In this document: piece by piece, positions 32,901-43,321 of the stretch
Numbering within the stretch: position 1 is the first letter of the stretch
How the letters are laid out: each line of letters opens with the position of its first letter
DNA from: Mesostigma viride
Lineage: Eukaryota > Streptophyta > Mesostigmatophyceae > Mesostigmatales > Mesostigmataceae
Assembly (NCBI GenBank): GCA_009746045.1
Contig: RPFO01000276.1
Span: forward strand, 1,946,619-2,010,618
Direction: 5' to 3'
Length of the DNA: 64,000 nucleotides
The notes under the pieces: model-generated
The model's input: the letters and a program-made list of their open reading frames with translations, nothing else
Database searches by the model: none
What the model was told of the DNA's origin: nothing
Made by a program: the position numbers and the translations under genes

Positions 32901-33980
32901 CACACTTCGGTGGCCACTATAATAACCAACAAGGTCACAGGCTGTAGTGGACAGGGTGAAAAGAAAAAAGGGGGACGGCTCGAGCCGGTGACCTAGGGCC
33001 AGCCATGTACGTGCTGCAGGCATGCCGCCAGGATGCCTGGTGAGCAAATCCGTGGCCAGCTGTAAACAACGTGCAACCAACCACACGGGCACTCGTGTGC
33101 ACCAAGATGCTGGCTTGGGTCGTGACACGGCATGAGTGGTGGTACATCGCTTGCAGGGTGATTCTGCAGCATACATACGGACCAATCCCATCCCCATCCC
33201 CATCCCCATCCCCATCCCCATCCCCATCCCCATCCCCATCCCCATCCCCATCCCCATCCCCATCCCCATCCCCATCCCCATCCCCATCCCCATCCCCATC
33301 CCCATCCCCATCCCCATCCCACTGACGTCAAAGTCCCTATAAATATCACTATCTGCCCCTGTCCATGTCTATGTCCTTGCTCCCATTAAATCCAAAGTAA
33401 CAAGCAGCAGCCGCCACAGCAGCCGACGTGGCTGTGGGCATGGCGTGGCGTGGGTGGGGACGTGTATGCACATACCAGCAAATGCAGGTAATGAGCAGGG
33501 TCACATTGTGGGGGAACTTGAGTGGGTAGAACTGAGCCACCAACGGGAAGACGCACGCCAGCAGACCGAGCGCGATCTTGAAGTTGCTCACGAACAGGTT
33601 CTCCTCGTAGCCTTTCTCCAACAGCACCTGGCCACGCAGGGCGGGGGGGGGGCGCGCGCGCCCTGTCAGCATACTTACCATAGAACTATGGGACCCGCTC
33701 CCCTCACACGTGTCCTGCCAGGGGCCAGAATATAGCTTAATTAGAATATAGCCCAACTTGGGCTGGGGCGCAGAATAGAGAATGCATATGTCGTTGCAAG
33801 ATGCGTATATCTCTACCGATGTAACAGGCCGTTTGCTGATGCTGATTATACAGTTCATCCGTGCTGCTTCCCACGGGATGTTCGCTTTCGTACCTCGCAT
33901 GCCTTCTCATCCAAAACGCGCTTCACGGCCACCAAATCCAAAGTATTAACCGCAACGTCTCCAGACGTTTTGCCGGTCAT
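29978..33980 (-). CDS. SPCS2: Signal peptidase complex subunit 2 (SPC25)
   Basis: This non-catalytic ER-membrane subunit of signal peptidase contacts the translocon and supports signal-peptide cleavage. Five exons were rebuilt on minus: 33980-33894, 33627-33476, 32550-32469, 31129-30996 and 30077-29978. The introns are GT-AG with matching phases, giving 184 residues (plant homologues are ~190, human 226). Diagnostic features are VAVKRVLDEKACEVLLEKGY at the N-terminus; two membrane helices (IALGLLACVFPLVAQFYPLK, and the span from VTLLITCIC across the exon 2/3 junction into YFVCTVALQLFCFYM); then DMYSITIASADPR (where animal proteins have DKYTLKLTFISGR) and a C-terminal helix ending in AAKKLQ. 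It is unrelated to kinetochore Spc25. Introns 2, 3 and 4 hold large simple repeats. Confidence 0.95.
30712..30990. repeat. Poly(C)/CCCCCCT tract in SPCS2 intron 4
   Basis: About 280 bases are almost only C with single T interruptions. On the transcribed (minus) strand this is G-rich with dozens of G3-G9 runs. It starts within a few bases of the exon 4 donor (30996|30995, GTGAGGGGGG), so it could form G-quadruplex RNA next to the 5' splice site. Confidence 0.97.
31742..32203. repeat. Hexanucleotide array (CACATG and variants) in SPCS2 intron 3
   Basis: The array progresses through CCCATG, CACGTG, CAACGTG, CGCACGTG and CGCATG to CACATG units over about 460 bases. It keeps long frames open on both strands (Thr-Cys-Ala-His peptides), which are repeat artefacts, not genes. 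Confidence 0.95.
33183..33319. repeat. (CCCCAT)n array in SPCS2 intron 2
   Basis: About 23 near-perfect units of a 6-base repeat, ending before ACTGACGTCA. On the minus strand it reads (ATGGGG)n. Confidence 0.97.
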
Positions 33981-34510
33981 TCTGCTTTCCTGGGTTGAAC
34001 ACGCAGACGAATCGGCACTCTACAACCGACTGGACGCCGCAGAATTACGCATACGACACAGTATGCGAGGTGTTACCCGCAATGTGCCGAAATTGCGCGA
34101 CGCTAACCTTCCACAAAATGTAGGCCTACCTATTTAATGACGTATGACGTATGACGTGCACGATGCCAGAGGCAGTGCAACGGTGGGCTTCTATCAAATC
34201 AGCCTTACTTTCCGAAGAAAAACTTAACAGCTAATGGCTTTCCAATGCAAGGGTTGGCTCCGAAGAACCTGAAGAAAATATTTTGGAAGGCAAGAGTAGC
34301 ACCGGAGTTCGTCGATGAGCATTGAGCGCCGTCTCCTCGTAAATCACCCCTGGTAACTGGTTTTGCAGCAGTGAGTAAATAATTTCCTGCCTTGCCTAGG
34401 TCACTACTCACTACAGTGTAGTGTGCATTCGGGAAATCGTTGCTGAATGCTGACCACGGTGAGATTTGCAAACAAATATATAATTTAAATCCTGTACAAA
34501 GGGTCACTCA
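33981..34510. other. Region between SPCS2 and tRNA-Thr
   Basis: This stretch holds the presumed SPCS2 promoter. GACGTATGACGTATGACGTG near 34140 is a triple TGACGT-like motif (a bZIP-type site) about 160 bases upstream of the SPCS2 start codon. No ORF is supported. Confidence 0.35.
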
Positions 34511-34583
34511 GCCCTCATAGCTCAGTTGGTAGAGCGTCTCTTTAGTAAGGAGAAGGTCTAGAGTTCGAATCTCTATGAGGGCA
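34511..34583 (+). tRNA. trnT-AGU: tRNA-Thr (anticodon AGT)
   Basis: The cloverleaf folds fully. Acceptor stem: GCCCTCA with TGAGGGC, discriminator A. D arm: GCTC-AGTTGGTA-GAGC. Anticodon stem: TCTCT/GGAGA around loop TTAGTAA (AGT at positions 34-36). T arm: TAGAG-TTCGAAT-CTCTA. Box A (TAGCTCAGTTGG) and box B (AGTTCGAATCT) are intact. CCA is not encoded, there is no intron, and a TTTT terminator follows at 34586-34589. It is expected to read ACU (and, with inosine, ACC) codons. Confidence 0.96.
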
Positions 34584-34975
34584 GCTTTTGCGTCTTGTGA
34601 CGACTTTTTTGCAATTTTGACAATTTGCGATTGCACGCCGAATCTTTTGTCTACAGAAGGTTTTTTCATAAAAGTTTTGCATTTGGCGGGTGACCCTCCA
34701 TGGACAAACCATGGGCATAAATTTACTGCGCCACGTGGGTGATGGATACGCCGCGGTTCTCCCTTACCGCCTCGACCTCTACCTGACCAAGGAGCTCCAC
34801 GTGTAACAATCCTAAACTATTGTAAAGTTTAGCTGCGCCGCCCCCGCCCCTGCTCTCAGCCGCCGCCGCCCGCCCGGCCGCTCTGGCCGGCCCCGCTGGC
34901 CCCCCGGCCCCGCCTAGGTCAGCGGCGGACTACCTAGTTCCCCCGCTGATCGGCCCACTTGGCGACCCGTCAGAC

Positions 34976-36362
34976 ATGCCTCCTTTAACCTCTCGCGAGG
35001 TCACAGGGGCGGTCCAACGCCTGCGGTATGATGTAGCCACCGGCTCCGCCGAGATTCCTGCCGCAGTTGTGAAACTTGCAGCCGAATTCGAGGACATTGG
35101 TGTTATGCTCTTCTGGGACATCTGCAACCGCCTTCTGCTGTCGTCGCAACCGCCTCCAGCGGCCTGGCAACACAGTTTTCGCACGATGCTGTACATACAA
35201 GAACAAGGGGTTGCCAGCCGACCCCGGCAACTACAGAGGGGTGTGCATTCAAAGTGCCCCCCTCAAGCTTCTTATGCGGCTCATCCTGAACCGCCTGGGC
35301 ACGGCCCTGGACGGTCACCTCAGCGAGACTCAGCACGGCTTCCCGCAATTAACACAGTACAGGCGCTCTTCGCTACTCGCCGACTGGTGGAGGAACTGCA
35401 ACGCCTTCAGCCTGGTGAGCGGTCCCCTTTGCACCTTGTGCTGGTGGACTTGATCAAAGCCTTCGATTCGGTTTTCTGGCCTGCGCTTTGGGACATCCTC
35501 GAGTTGTTCCGGATCCCCCGCCCCCTGATTGCTGTCATCGCAACCTGTATGAAGGGTCCACCACTTCGGTGCGCACTTCTTACGGGACCACGCCACCACC
35601 ATGCCCTTTACAGAAGGGTGTGTGGCAGGGCTGCGTGCTGTCGCCCTCACCTGTTCATTACTGTGGTCGAATACGTAATGATTCAGGCGCGCAAGCGATT
35701 TGGCCGCATCGTGGGTAGGGAACCAGGGGTGCAGGTTAATTGCTAACAAATTCTGGCATGGCGGAGCGGAAACGGAGATTCGGCTGGCGGACATCATCTA
35801 CGCAGACGACACCACCCTCTTCGAGGACACCGGGCACGTGGAGACATGGCTTGACTGCCTGGCTATCGAGGCCCGTGCAGTGGGGCTTGAGGTCAGCATG
35901 CAAGAAGACAATCTTCAGGAGGCCCAGGCGGTTGGGCTCACCCACTCACCGCCACCCCTCTATCTCCTAGACGGCTCTCAGTCCTGTATATATCGGGACC
36001 GCGTCAAGCTGCTGGGCAGCCTGCTTCAGTTCCCAGCTGCGAGGTTGATGTGGACCATCGCATCTCCCTCGCTTGGCTGCCACGCTTTATGCCAGTACCG
36101 GGCCCTGTGGCGCAAGCCCCTGGGCAAGATCGAGAAACAGGACCTGTTTAAGGTCCTCGTCCTTCCTGTTCTCACGTACGGGGCCGAGACGTGGACCCTC
36201 ACCGTCGACCTGGCCTGCAAGCTGGACGGCGCGGTCACCAACATGCTGCGATCCATTTTCAGAGTAGGATATGCTGCTCATGTCCGCAATGAGGACCTGT
36301 ACCAGGGCATGCCATATATCATGCACCAACACCATTTTAAAAGCAGCGGCGCCTGCAGCTAG
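34976..36362 (+). pseudogene. LINE3 reverse transcriptase, frameshifted
   Basis: RT blocks in order: PPLTSREVTGAVQRLRYDVA; FRTMLYIQEQG; motif A region DLIKAFDSVFWPALWDILEL; a GVWQGCVLSP block, in another frame, near 35620; motif C YADDTTLFEDTGHVETWLDC near 35790-35850; then the C-terminal block VLVLPVLTYGAETWTLT. The last block is typical of RTE-like LINEs; clade assignment is by motif only. At least three frame changes and the missing N-terminal endonuclease show that it is dead. Confidence 0.8.
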
Positions 36363-36821
36363 TAGGGCACCTAGCTCGCACTGCAACCAGGTAGACACCT
36401 CACGTGGCCCCCCCGCGGGACTGCGACCAGCTCAGCCTGGCCGGCACCTCTTGACGTGGCCCGGGCCCCGGCGTGATGTTAGACGCCGCAAGGCCCGCAC
36501 CTTCAAATTAGAACAGCTAGTATAGAGGACATGGGGGGCCTAGTAGGCCTCTCCGTGATTTGGAAGAAGATGATGGACAAGGCCAAGCGGGCCCAGGTCA
36601 TAGAGAGGACAACGAGCCCTCCCCTGTGGGGAAGCGCCCGCGTGCGCAAACCCGCGGGAGGCACGCCAGACAGCTCCCCTAGGGTAGCGTGATGCTGTTT
36701 AGATAGATGTTGTAGGCAGCTGATGTAGATAGATTAGACCGGTAGGACTGTTTGCACCCATCCATCCATCCATCGGGGTTAATGCTCCGTGACTCCCCAA
36801 CGGGAGCACGAGTCTAATTAA

Positions 36822-36898
36822 TTAATTAATTAATTAATTAATTAATTAATTAATTAATTAATTAATTAATTAATTAATTAATTAATTAATTAATTAAT
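36822..36898. repeat. (TTAA)n tail array
   Basis: About 19 uninterrupted TAAT/TTAA units form the 3' tail of LINE3 and join tail to tail with the minus-strand LINE1 stub that follows. Confidence 0.95.
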
Positions 36899-37010
36899 TG
36901 TCAAGTTTAAAAATTAAAAGTAATAACATGACTCCATTGGGAGATCATGTAGCACATATTCCTTGCATGATGGGTGGAGGTGGGCGAAGCCGCGTGTAAC
37001 GACTAAAAAT
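36899..37010 (-). mobile_element. LINE1 3' stub
   Basis: An A-rich tail is followed by ATGACTCCATTGGGAGATCA and TGTAGCACATATTCC, then the LINE1 3' UTR to AAGCCGCGTGTAACGA. The copy is severely 5'-truncated. Confidence 0.8.
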
Positions 37011-37099
37011 GATCATCAACATCATCCATACTTCCAAATATGAAAGATCTTTACCTGGGTTGCCATCCTGAGTCACAGATCTTCAAGTATCCGGGCAAC
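37011..37099. other. Target sequence of family B copy 3
   Basis: A short unassigned stretch that ends in ATCCGGGCAAC (37089-37099), which is repeated at 37954-37964 beyond the insertion. Rejoined, 37040-37099 and 37965 onward give a short open frame, but no product is recognised. Confidence 0.5.
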
Positions 37100-37953
37100 C
37101 CGCTGCAGGACGAGACCTCCGAGACCCTTGCCCTGGCGTTTGAGAACAAAATCCTTGTCCCCATGGCTATCACTGGTAAGGGCAAGCCGCGGGGGGTGAC
37201 CCGCCTTCCCCGCTCGCGGGGTAAGGCCGGCCCCTCCCCCTTGCTCCTCACCTTTGACACCATGGCGGATAAGATGGAGTTCCTCAAGTGTCGCAAGCGG
37301 CTTGGGGGGACCGCCTACACGCTGGACGACGACTTGACCTTGACGCAGCAACAACGGCGTCGGACGGGAGTTATGGCCGACCTACCTCCAGCTTCGGCAG
37401 ACGGCGGGGCAGAAGCCGGTCTACTGGAAGGGGGCGGACATCTACGTCGCACACAAGCCCTGGCAGGCGACCCCTGCCGCCCCAGCCACCCCAGCCACCC
37501 CAGCCTAGGGAATAATATATAGCAGTAGTGTAGACTAGAAAGCTTAGTTATGCGGCCATCATGTATGCCTACGTGATGGGCCCACACCCGCCCTTGCAAT
37601 AGCCGTAGCAATTTCGAGTCATGCTTTGCCCATGCAGGGAGTTACTCCCTGCTGAGAGGCCATGTGTACCCTACTAGCTATAGCCTAGCCACATACCTTC
37701 CACCCCATATGTCATGCAGGCCTTCTAGGCCCTCTCCTCAAGCCCCCCCTGGGTGCCTGTGCTTGTTCAGGAGGCATGAACCATCATGGAGGTGCAGGTG
37801 CACCTAGTGCACCCAGAGCAGGTGATAGTTGTACATCCTACACCTGCAGGTTGTCGCCCTGATTGTATTACAAACCCATAGATGCCCCTTTCTCAGGGCT
37901 ATGTGTTACATATGCTCCCCACGGAGCTATGATTTTAATTAATTAATTAATTA
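37100..37953 (+). mobile_element. ORF1-only retroelement, family B copy 3, 5'-truncated, with TSD
   Basis: The 11-bp TSD ATCCGGGCAAC flanks it (37089-37099, 37954-37964). It begins inside ORF1 (ETSETLALAFENKILVPMAI, then RLPRSRGKAGPSPLLLTF and DKMEFLKCRKR to TLDDDLTLTQQQ), continues through the 3' UTR and ends in hairpin GCTCC-CCAC-GGAGC with a TTAA tail. The ORF is shifted after TLTQQQRR. Confidence 0.92.
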
Positions 37954-37964
37954 ATCCGGGCAAC

Positions 37965-38625
37965 GTTGAGATGGAGATTCCACAGCACGTGATTTAGGGA
38001 ACCACCCCCTTTGTAGACACAAAGACAAGTTGTGCCCTAGAGGTCTTCTGTGGAACTGAAAGCAGTCTAGTATCAAAGGGCTGTTGAGAATGGACAACAA
38101 AGACAAGCATTATTGTACCATGATGGATCAAAACCAACGTGTCAACAATGGCGACCCCACGTCCAGACGTCCTTGATATCGACGTGCTTGTCGAGCTTGC
38201 ATCAACCTTAGCCTGAAGGGAACCATGCAATCAGAATCATGGAATCTCAAACCAATCAGAATCACGGAATCTCAAACGAGATCTTCGTATCCATCCTAGT
38301 CACACAAAACAGAACAACACCACACACACCCTGGCAGAATCCAGACATGCTCAAGATCCTGAATCTGTAGTAACTAGTACTGAAGTCCCAAAGGAACATT
38401 TAAGACTTGGTAGTGCCGACCAACAAACTAACCCCACGTACGTGGATCAGGCCACAACCAACAAGGGCTTCTGACAGTCGTTTGACAAAGTACAAGTTCC
38501 AAGTACCATCTTCTTAGAAACCTTATAACTTTCTCAATACTGATCCAAAGACCTCGAATAAAAACCAAACGTTCACAAAACAAAGGATGTAACAACAAAT
38601 CACTTTTGCTTGTCAGTACACCGCG
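37965..38625. other. Unassigned stretch
   Basis: About 660 bases with lower GC than the surroundings. The motif ATCAGAATCA(T/C)GGAATCTCAAAC occurs twice near 38230-38275. No gene, RNA or element is recognised; it could be an old repeat. Confidence 0.4.
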
Positions 38626-39957
38626 TAATCGAACTAACTCTAAGCTATCTAGTCTAGAAAATCCTAACTACACTACTCCGCAAAGTGCCCCTTCCGCTTG
38701 GGGGCAGGGGGCTTGCCCACAGGGGCTGGCGTGTGAGCTTGGACAATCTTATCGAACTGCCACCTCTTCTTGTTCTGCATAGAATCATTAGCATTGCATA
38801 GCATGCAGTCCAAAGTAGAGAGAGGGAGTGAATGCGATGTTCAAACTGAGCTGGGACCACTAGGTCGGCCAGCAACATCTGGATGTAGTTCATGGCAGGT
38901 TTACCTTACTTTACTTTCTAGGAATGTCCTTGGGGCCAGGCAAGGTCAGGATGTGCCACCCTGGTTGGCCAAGCCGCTCAGTGGGGGCCGGCCAGACCAA
39001 GGGCGGTGTCTATCTGACTCCAGTGCGTGCACGATGTCCTACAAATGCTATCCTACGCTGCCTAAATTAATCTCGTCCGAAATGCGAGGCATACCGTGAT
39101 ACAAAGTCTCTAATGACCTATGCTTGGAAAACCCTACATTCAGGACCTGTCAGAGCATCCTGTAATTAACCGTGCCGTCTATATTAGCTTAGCCGCCAGT
39201 GTGTCGGTGAGTGTCCATGCCTCGGCGCCATACTTAAGCACGGTGAGGACGAGGACCTTGAAGAGCATGCGCTTGCGGTGCTCGCCCAGGCCCTTCGAGC
39301 GCCAGTAGGTGTTGAGCGAACGAAGCCTAGCCCAGGCCAGGCCGATGCGGATGTCCACATCGTCGGCAGTGTCGGGGAGCATGCTCCTCAACAGTTTGAA
39401 GCCATCACGGAACCGCGGACCTCCGTCCCGTCGAGCAGTCGCGGCAGCGGCGGGCGGCTGGAGGCCCCAATCACCATCGCCTCAGTGACACTAATCTCCA
39501 ACCCCACCGCCCTCGCCTCCAAGCCCAGACAGTCCAGCCAGGCCTGAATGTGCTCGGGGCGCGCGATGAGGGTGGTGTCATTCGCAAAAATCAGGTCGGA
39601 CAGGCGGTAGCCAGTGCCACCGCCGCCGTGCTCGCGCTCGTTAAGGATGTCCAAGCCGGGCTCGGACCCCTTAAGAGCAGTAAAGCGCGCACGTGCCCGG
39701 CGCATGACGTACGTGATCCACGACAATAATGAACAGATATATGGGGACAGGACACAACCTTGCCACACCCCGTGGTGAAGGGGGAATGCATGGTGGGGTG
39801 GTGCCTTCCGCAGTCCGCACTACTGCCTGTGAGCCCGGCCCCATACAGTCGACGAATGGCAGCAATAAATGCTTTTGGTACCCGATCCAGAGCTAGGATG
39901 GCCCAAAGAGCCTCCCAGTGGACCGTGTCAAAGGCCTTGATATAGTCGACAAAACTT
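38626..39957 (-). mobile_element. LINE1 copy, internal part
   Basis: Read in minus orientation from 39957: RT motif A region, GVWQGCVLSPYICS, a motif C region with FANDTTLIARPEHIQAWLDC (YADD changed to FAND), then RDRFKLL-like and LTYGAEAWTLT-like blocks, and the C-terminus at about 38690. The 3' end stops at about 38626 without the hairpin. Frames are broken and the second catalytic Asp context is altered, so it is inactive. Confidence 0.8.
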
Positions 39958-40237
39958 AGGTCTAGTGGTGAGTCATCTTCTATAGCTATCTATTCAGCAA
40001 TATCGGACATATTGGCACCCCTCTCTGGTAAAGAGGTTTTTCGCAGTTGGGCTGTTTCGAAACGTTAAGTGAGAGGCCTTCGGATGAGGAGACTCACACA
40101 GCCGCGAAATCATGCCAAAGGTTCTATGTTCGATTCCTTGCTGGTAGCTTCTACTAGGCTTTCTTACTTTCTTTGTTCCGCGGAATCTCAGATTTGGGCA
40201 GCTAGCGTTTTCACGTTTGTCGCTTTCTGACGACAAT
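39958..40237 (+). mobile_element. tRNA-like repeat (SINE-like family 2), partial
   Basis: Matches 28857-29137: GGTGAGTCATCTTCTATAG, CAGCAATATCGGACATATTG, box-B-like TATGTTCGATTCC, CCGCGGAATCTCAGATTTGG and GCTTTCTGACGACAATG. Its left end joins LINE1; its right end joins family D directly. Confidence 0.8.
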
Positions 40238-41470
40238 GTTGGCTGCTGAGCTCCCTCACCTTTCCGCCACTGCCACCTCCACCTCCACCCTCCTTGCCTC
40301 CACCTCGATCCACCGCCACCACCGCATCCACCGCCGACATCACCGCCCAGCTCCTCGACATCGACAAAAGCCTCTGGACACGACAACGCCATCGCCATTG
40401 AGTGCCTGCAAAACACCGCAGGCCTCACCACCCAGGCGGTGAAGGACATTGCCGCCCGGCCAGCACCTGCTGGCCCAGCACCTGCTGGCCCCGCCGACGA
40501 TGCTCCTCCCACCCAGACCTGGGCGGACATGCTGAAGCACCACACCACCTCCACCGCCTCCACCATCGCGGCACAGCTCAAGCAACAGACGCTTGACCTC
40601 CGCGAGGAGGCCGACATCACCAAGCGCAGCCATGTAACGTCATCATGACAAGCACTTCGAGTCTTCGACCAGCCAGCAGGTGAGGACTCCGAGTCTCTTC
40701 TCGTGGCGTTTAAGCGCGACATCCTTACCCCCATGGAACTCACTGATCAGCTCAGGATGTCAGCTGTCCGCCTTCCCCGCGCGTGGGGTAAGGCTGGACC
40801 GGCTCCCCTGCTCCTCACCTTTGAGTACATGGCGGATAAGCTGTTCTTTCTTAAACGCCGCAAGAAGCTCGAGGGGACTTCCTACACACTGGACGACGAC
40901 TTGACCCTGGTGCAGCAATAACGGCGATGGGAGCTATATGGCCGACCTACCTCCAGCTCCGGCACACCGCAGCTAGGGGGGAAGCCGGTGTACTGGAGGG
41001 GGGCGGTCATCCACGTTGATCACAAGCCCTGGCAGGCGCCCCCCGCCGCCCAGCAGCCCCAGCCTAGGGAATATATAGCAGTGGTGTAGACTGGTCAGGC
41101 TTAACTTAGCATGTGGCCCACGCATGTGCGCATGTGCGCCGATGATGGAACTCCCCACGGATGATGCATTAGGATTTAATATTTAGCCCAGCTTTGTCTA
41201 TATGCAGAGAGCTCCTCTCTGCTGAGACGCCATGCCCAGCCATTGTTTAGCCATGCATGCTCACCTTACACCCTATGCCCGCACCTTAGCTGCTGGAATA
41301 CATAGTGGTGCAGCTGCACTTTGTGCACCCAGAGTAGGTGTAGTTTAAACCATACCCTTGCAGGAAGTAGCCCAGAATGTATTGAAAGCCACATGCCCCT
41401 TCTCAGGGATACGTGCTACATGGACTCCCAACGGAGAAATGTTCCGATTTAATTCAATTTAATTTAATGA
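40238..41470 (+). mobile_element. ORF1-only retroelement, family D, 5'-truncated
   Basis: An ORF1 remnant (40238-41080) shows a coiled-coil-like Thr/Ser-rich part and an RRM-like block (RMSAVRLPRAWGKAGPAPLL, DKLFFLKRRKKLEGTSYTLD). It is followed by a 3' UTR related to family B and the terminal hairpin ACTCC-CAAC-GGAGA with a TTTAA tail. Frameshifts and a stop after LTLVQQ make it inactive. It is a diverged relative of family B. Confidence 0.78.
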
Positions 41471-42676
41471 AATTCCAAAATACGGTATCTCTTAGCTCAT
41501 AAATGAACCGAGTCAGTAAACCAGATCGTTACAACTCCCCACACATTGCCCGTAGATAGTCTGGCTGGTTGCCTCCTTGATAGATAGTGCATGCGTTGCC
41601 ACAAAGAGGCTCCCCACGATTGCCCTTTGCGATTGCTCATGGCCAAGTGCCCATCATAGCAAGGCGGATTCTGTGATGCAGAACCAGCCCCGTCACACAT
41701 GCCTCTAAAGCACCACAACCCAAGTCGCAAGGGGCATGGCTATGATCACCCTATGCCAAGGGGTGATTGTCAAGCTCGCGTTTTTAACAAGCATCAGGTG
41801 GAATGATCGTGTGCCTATATGAGCCTTTCGTCGTGTATGTGTCGCTACGTTCATCGCCACATGTCCCCACAGCTAATCACTGCATGCCTGTTCACGCCAT
41901 ACAAATTGGCTTACAACGGACACTTCCACGAGGGGTGGCAGATGTAGGCTGGATGCCACGGCAGGCACAATCGAAACACCGACTGCGACGATGCCTGTGC
42001 CGCACCATAACGCTGATACTGGCCATGAGCACACCCCACGGACCATGCTCCAGCCAAGGGCAACCATATGCTTACAAGGCGCCTCGCCCCGCGCACACGG
42101 CAGCATAACGTGATATCACAATAACAGGGCACATGCCCAGGGCAATTGGTGCACAATGGATTTCTCGGTTGTTAAATCTCCTACCCACCCACCCACCCAC
42201 CGCCCACCTGCCAGGTTGAATGGAAGACCTTCAGAGCGGGGGACGCGGGGGGCTCAGGGGACACACCAGGCCACCGCGCAGAGACCGTCGGTCCGCCACT
42301 CCATGAGGCAAGGGGTATACGGGCCGTGCCTAGATGGGGTCATGGCAACATGTGGCAATCCTGTTTTCGAGCAGGTATCACCGCCGCGAGGGAACCGCTT
42401 GACCCGCTTACAGACCCCGCAGAAATGGTGCCAGCACCAGAGTACCTACTTTTATAAAACCGTTGCTGCAGGGCATTGCAGCGACACGGGTCCTGAAGGG
42501 CTTTGGCATTGGGGTGTTTATTTAAAGGACAAGTCACCGTTCATGCTAGGGCCCCACCATGCCCCTTGGCCGCAGCCGCCGCAGTAGACGGCCGCCAAAG
42601 CCATCCACGCCACTCTACCACCCCCCTGGGCTCCCAAGTGCGGGTGAAACTTTCTGAGCATGATGCAGGGTCCGCC
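41471..42676. other. Region downstream of the CCCH gene
   Basis: About 1.2 kb without a supported gene. The right part should hold the CCCH gene 3' UTR; TTACA (minus TGTAA) lies near 42407, about 270 nt past the stop codon. A short (CCCA)n run lies at 42184-42203. Confidence 0.4.
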
Positions 42677-43255
42677 TCAGCTGCCCGCGCCGGGCCCCGT
42701 TAGCACGATTCTGTCAAATCCTTCCGGATCCGAATGCATGCCACCCCTGCCGCCACCGCGGCCACCCCTGAAACCCGGCCCATCACCCCGCCCCCGGCCC
42801 CTGCCTCTCATCCCACCCCGGCCAAACCCATCGAAGTCCCTGGGGCCGTCAAACCCGGCGTGGCCGTTGAAACCCCCAAAACCATCCGGCCCTCCTGGCC
42901 CATCAAAGCCTCGCGGGCCCCCGAAGCCATGACTGTCAAAGGGGCCCGGGCCACCTAACCCCCTTGGCCCATCAAACATGCCAGGGCCCCCGTAGCCCAT
43001 GGGACCCCCAAACCCAGGGCCATCCATGGGCCCGGGCCCCCCAAAACCCAGGGGGCCGTCGAATGCACCTGGACCACCAAAACCCATGGGACCATCCCCT
43101 GGCCTGGGACCTGCAAACCCCCTGGCGCCTTCGTTGGCCCTCGCTGCATCCTCATCCAACCGGCCTGCCTGCCCTGGCCATGGCATGGCTGATGGCTGCG
43201 GTGGCTGCTGCTGATACTGTTGTTGCTGTTGCTGTTGCTGCTGCTGTTGTTGTTG

Positions 43256-43321
<66 letters not shown>

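Larger units (their letters stand above)
34830..36898 (+). mobile_element. LINE3 copy, 5'-truncated
   Basis: A Pro-rich linker (34850-34970) is followed by a non-LTR RT with frameshifts (34976-36362), then a 3' UTR, a CATC run (36763-36773) and the 3' end GGGGTTAATGCTCCGTGACT with hairpin CTCCC-CAAC-GGGAG and an ~80-base TTAA tail. The 3' end is the same type as in the ORF1-only family C, although this element encodes an RT. The 5' junction and TSD were not found. Confidence 0.82.

Noticed and set aside
31480-32996. Several 250-415 residue frames rich in His, Cys, Thr and Ala on both strands
   Set aside because: They span the hexanucleotide array within SPCS2 intron 3 and overlap a real exon in another frame.
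37994-38230. 78-residue minus frame after family B copy 3
   Set aside because: Unsupported; interrupted by the insertion site and without recognisable motifs.
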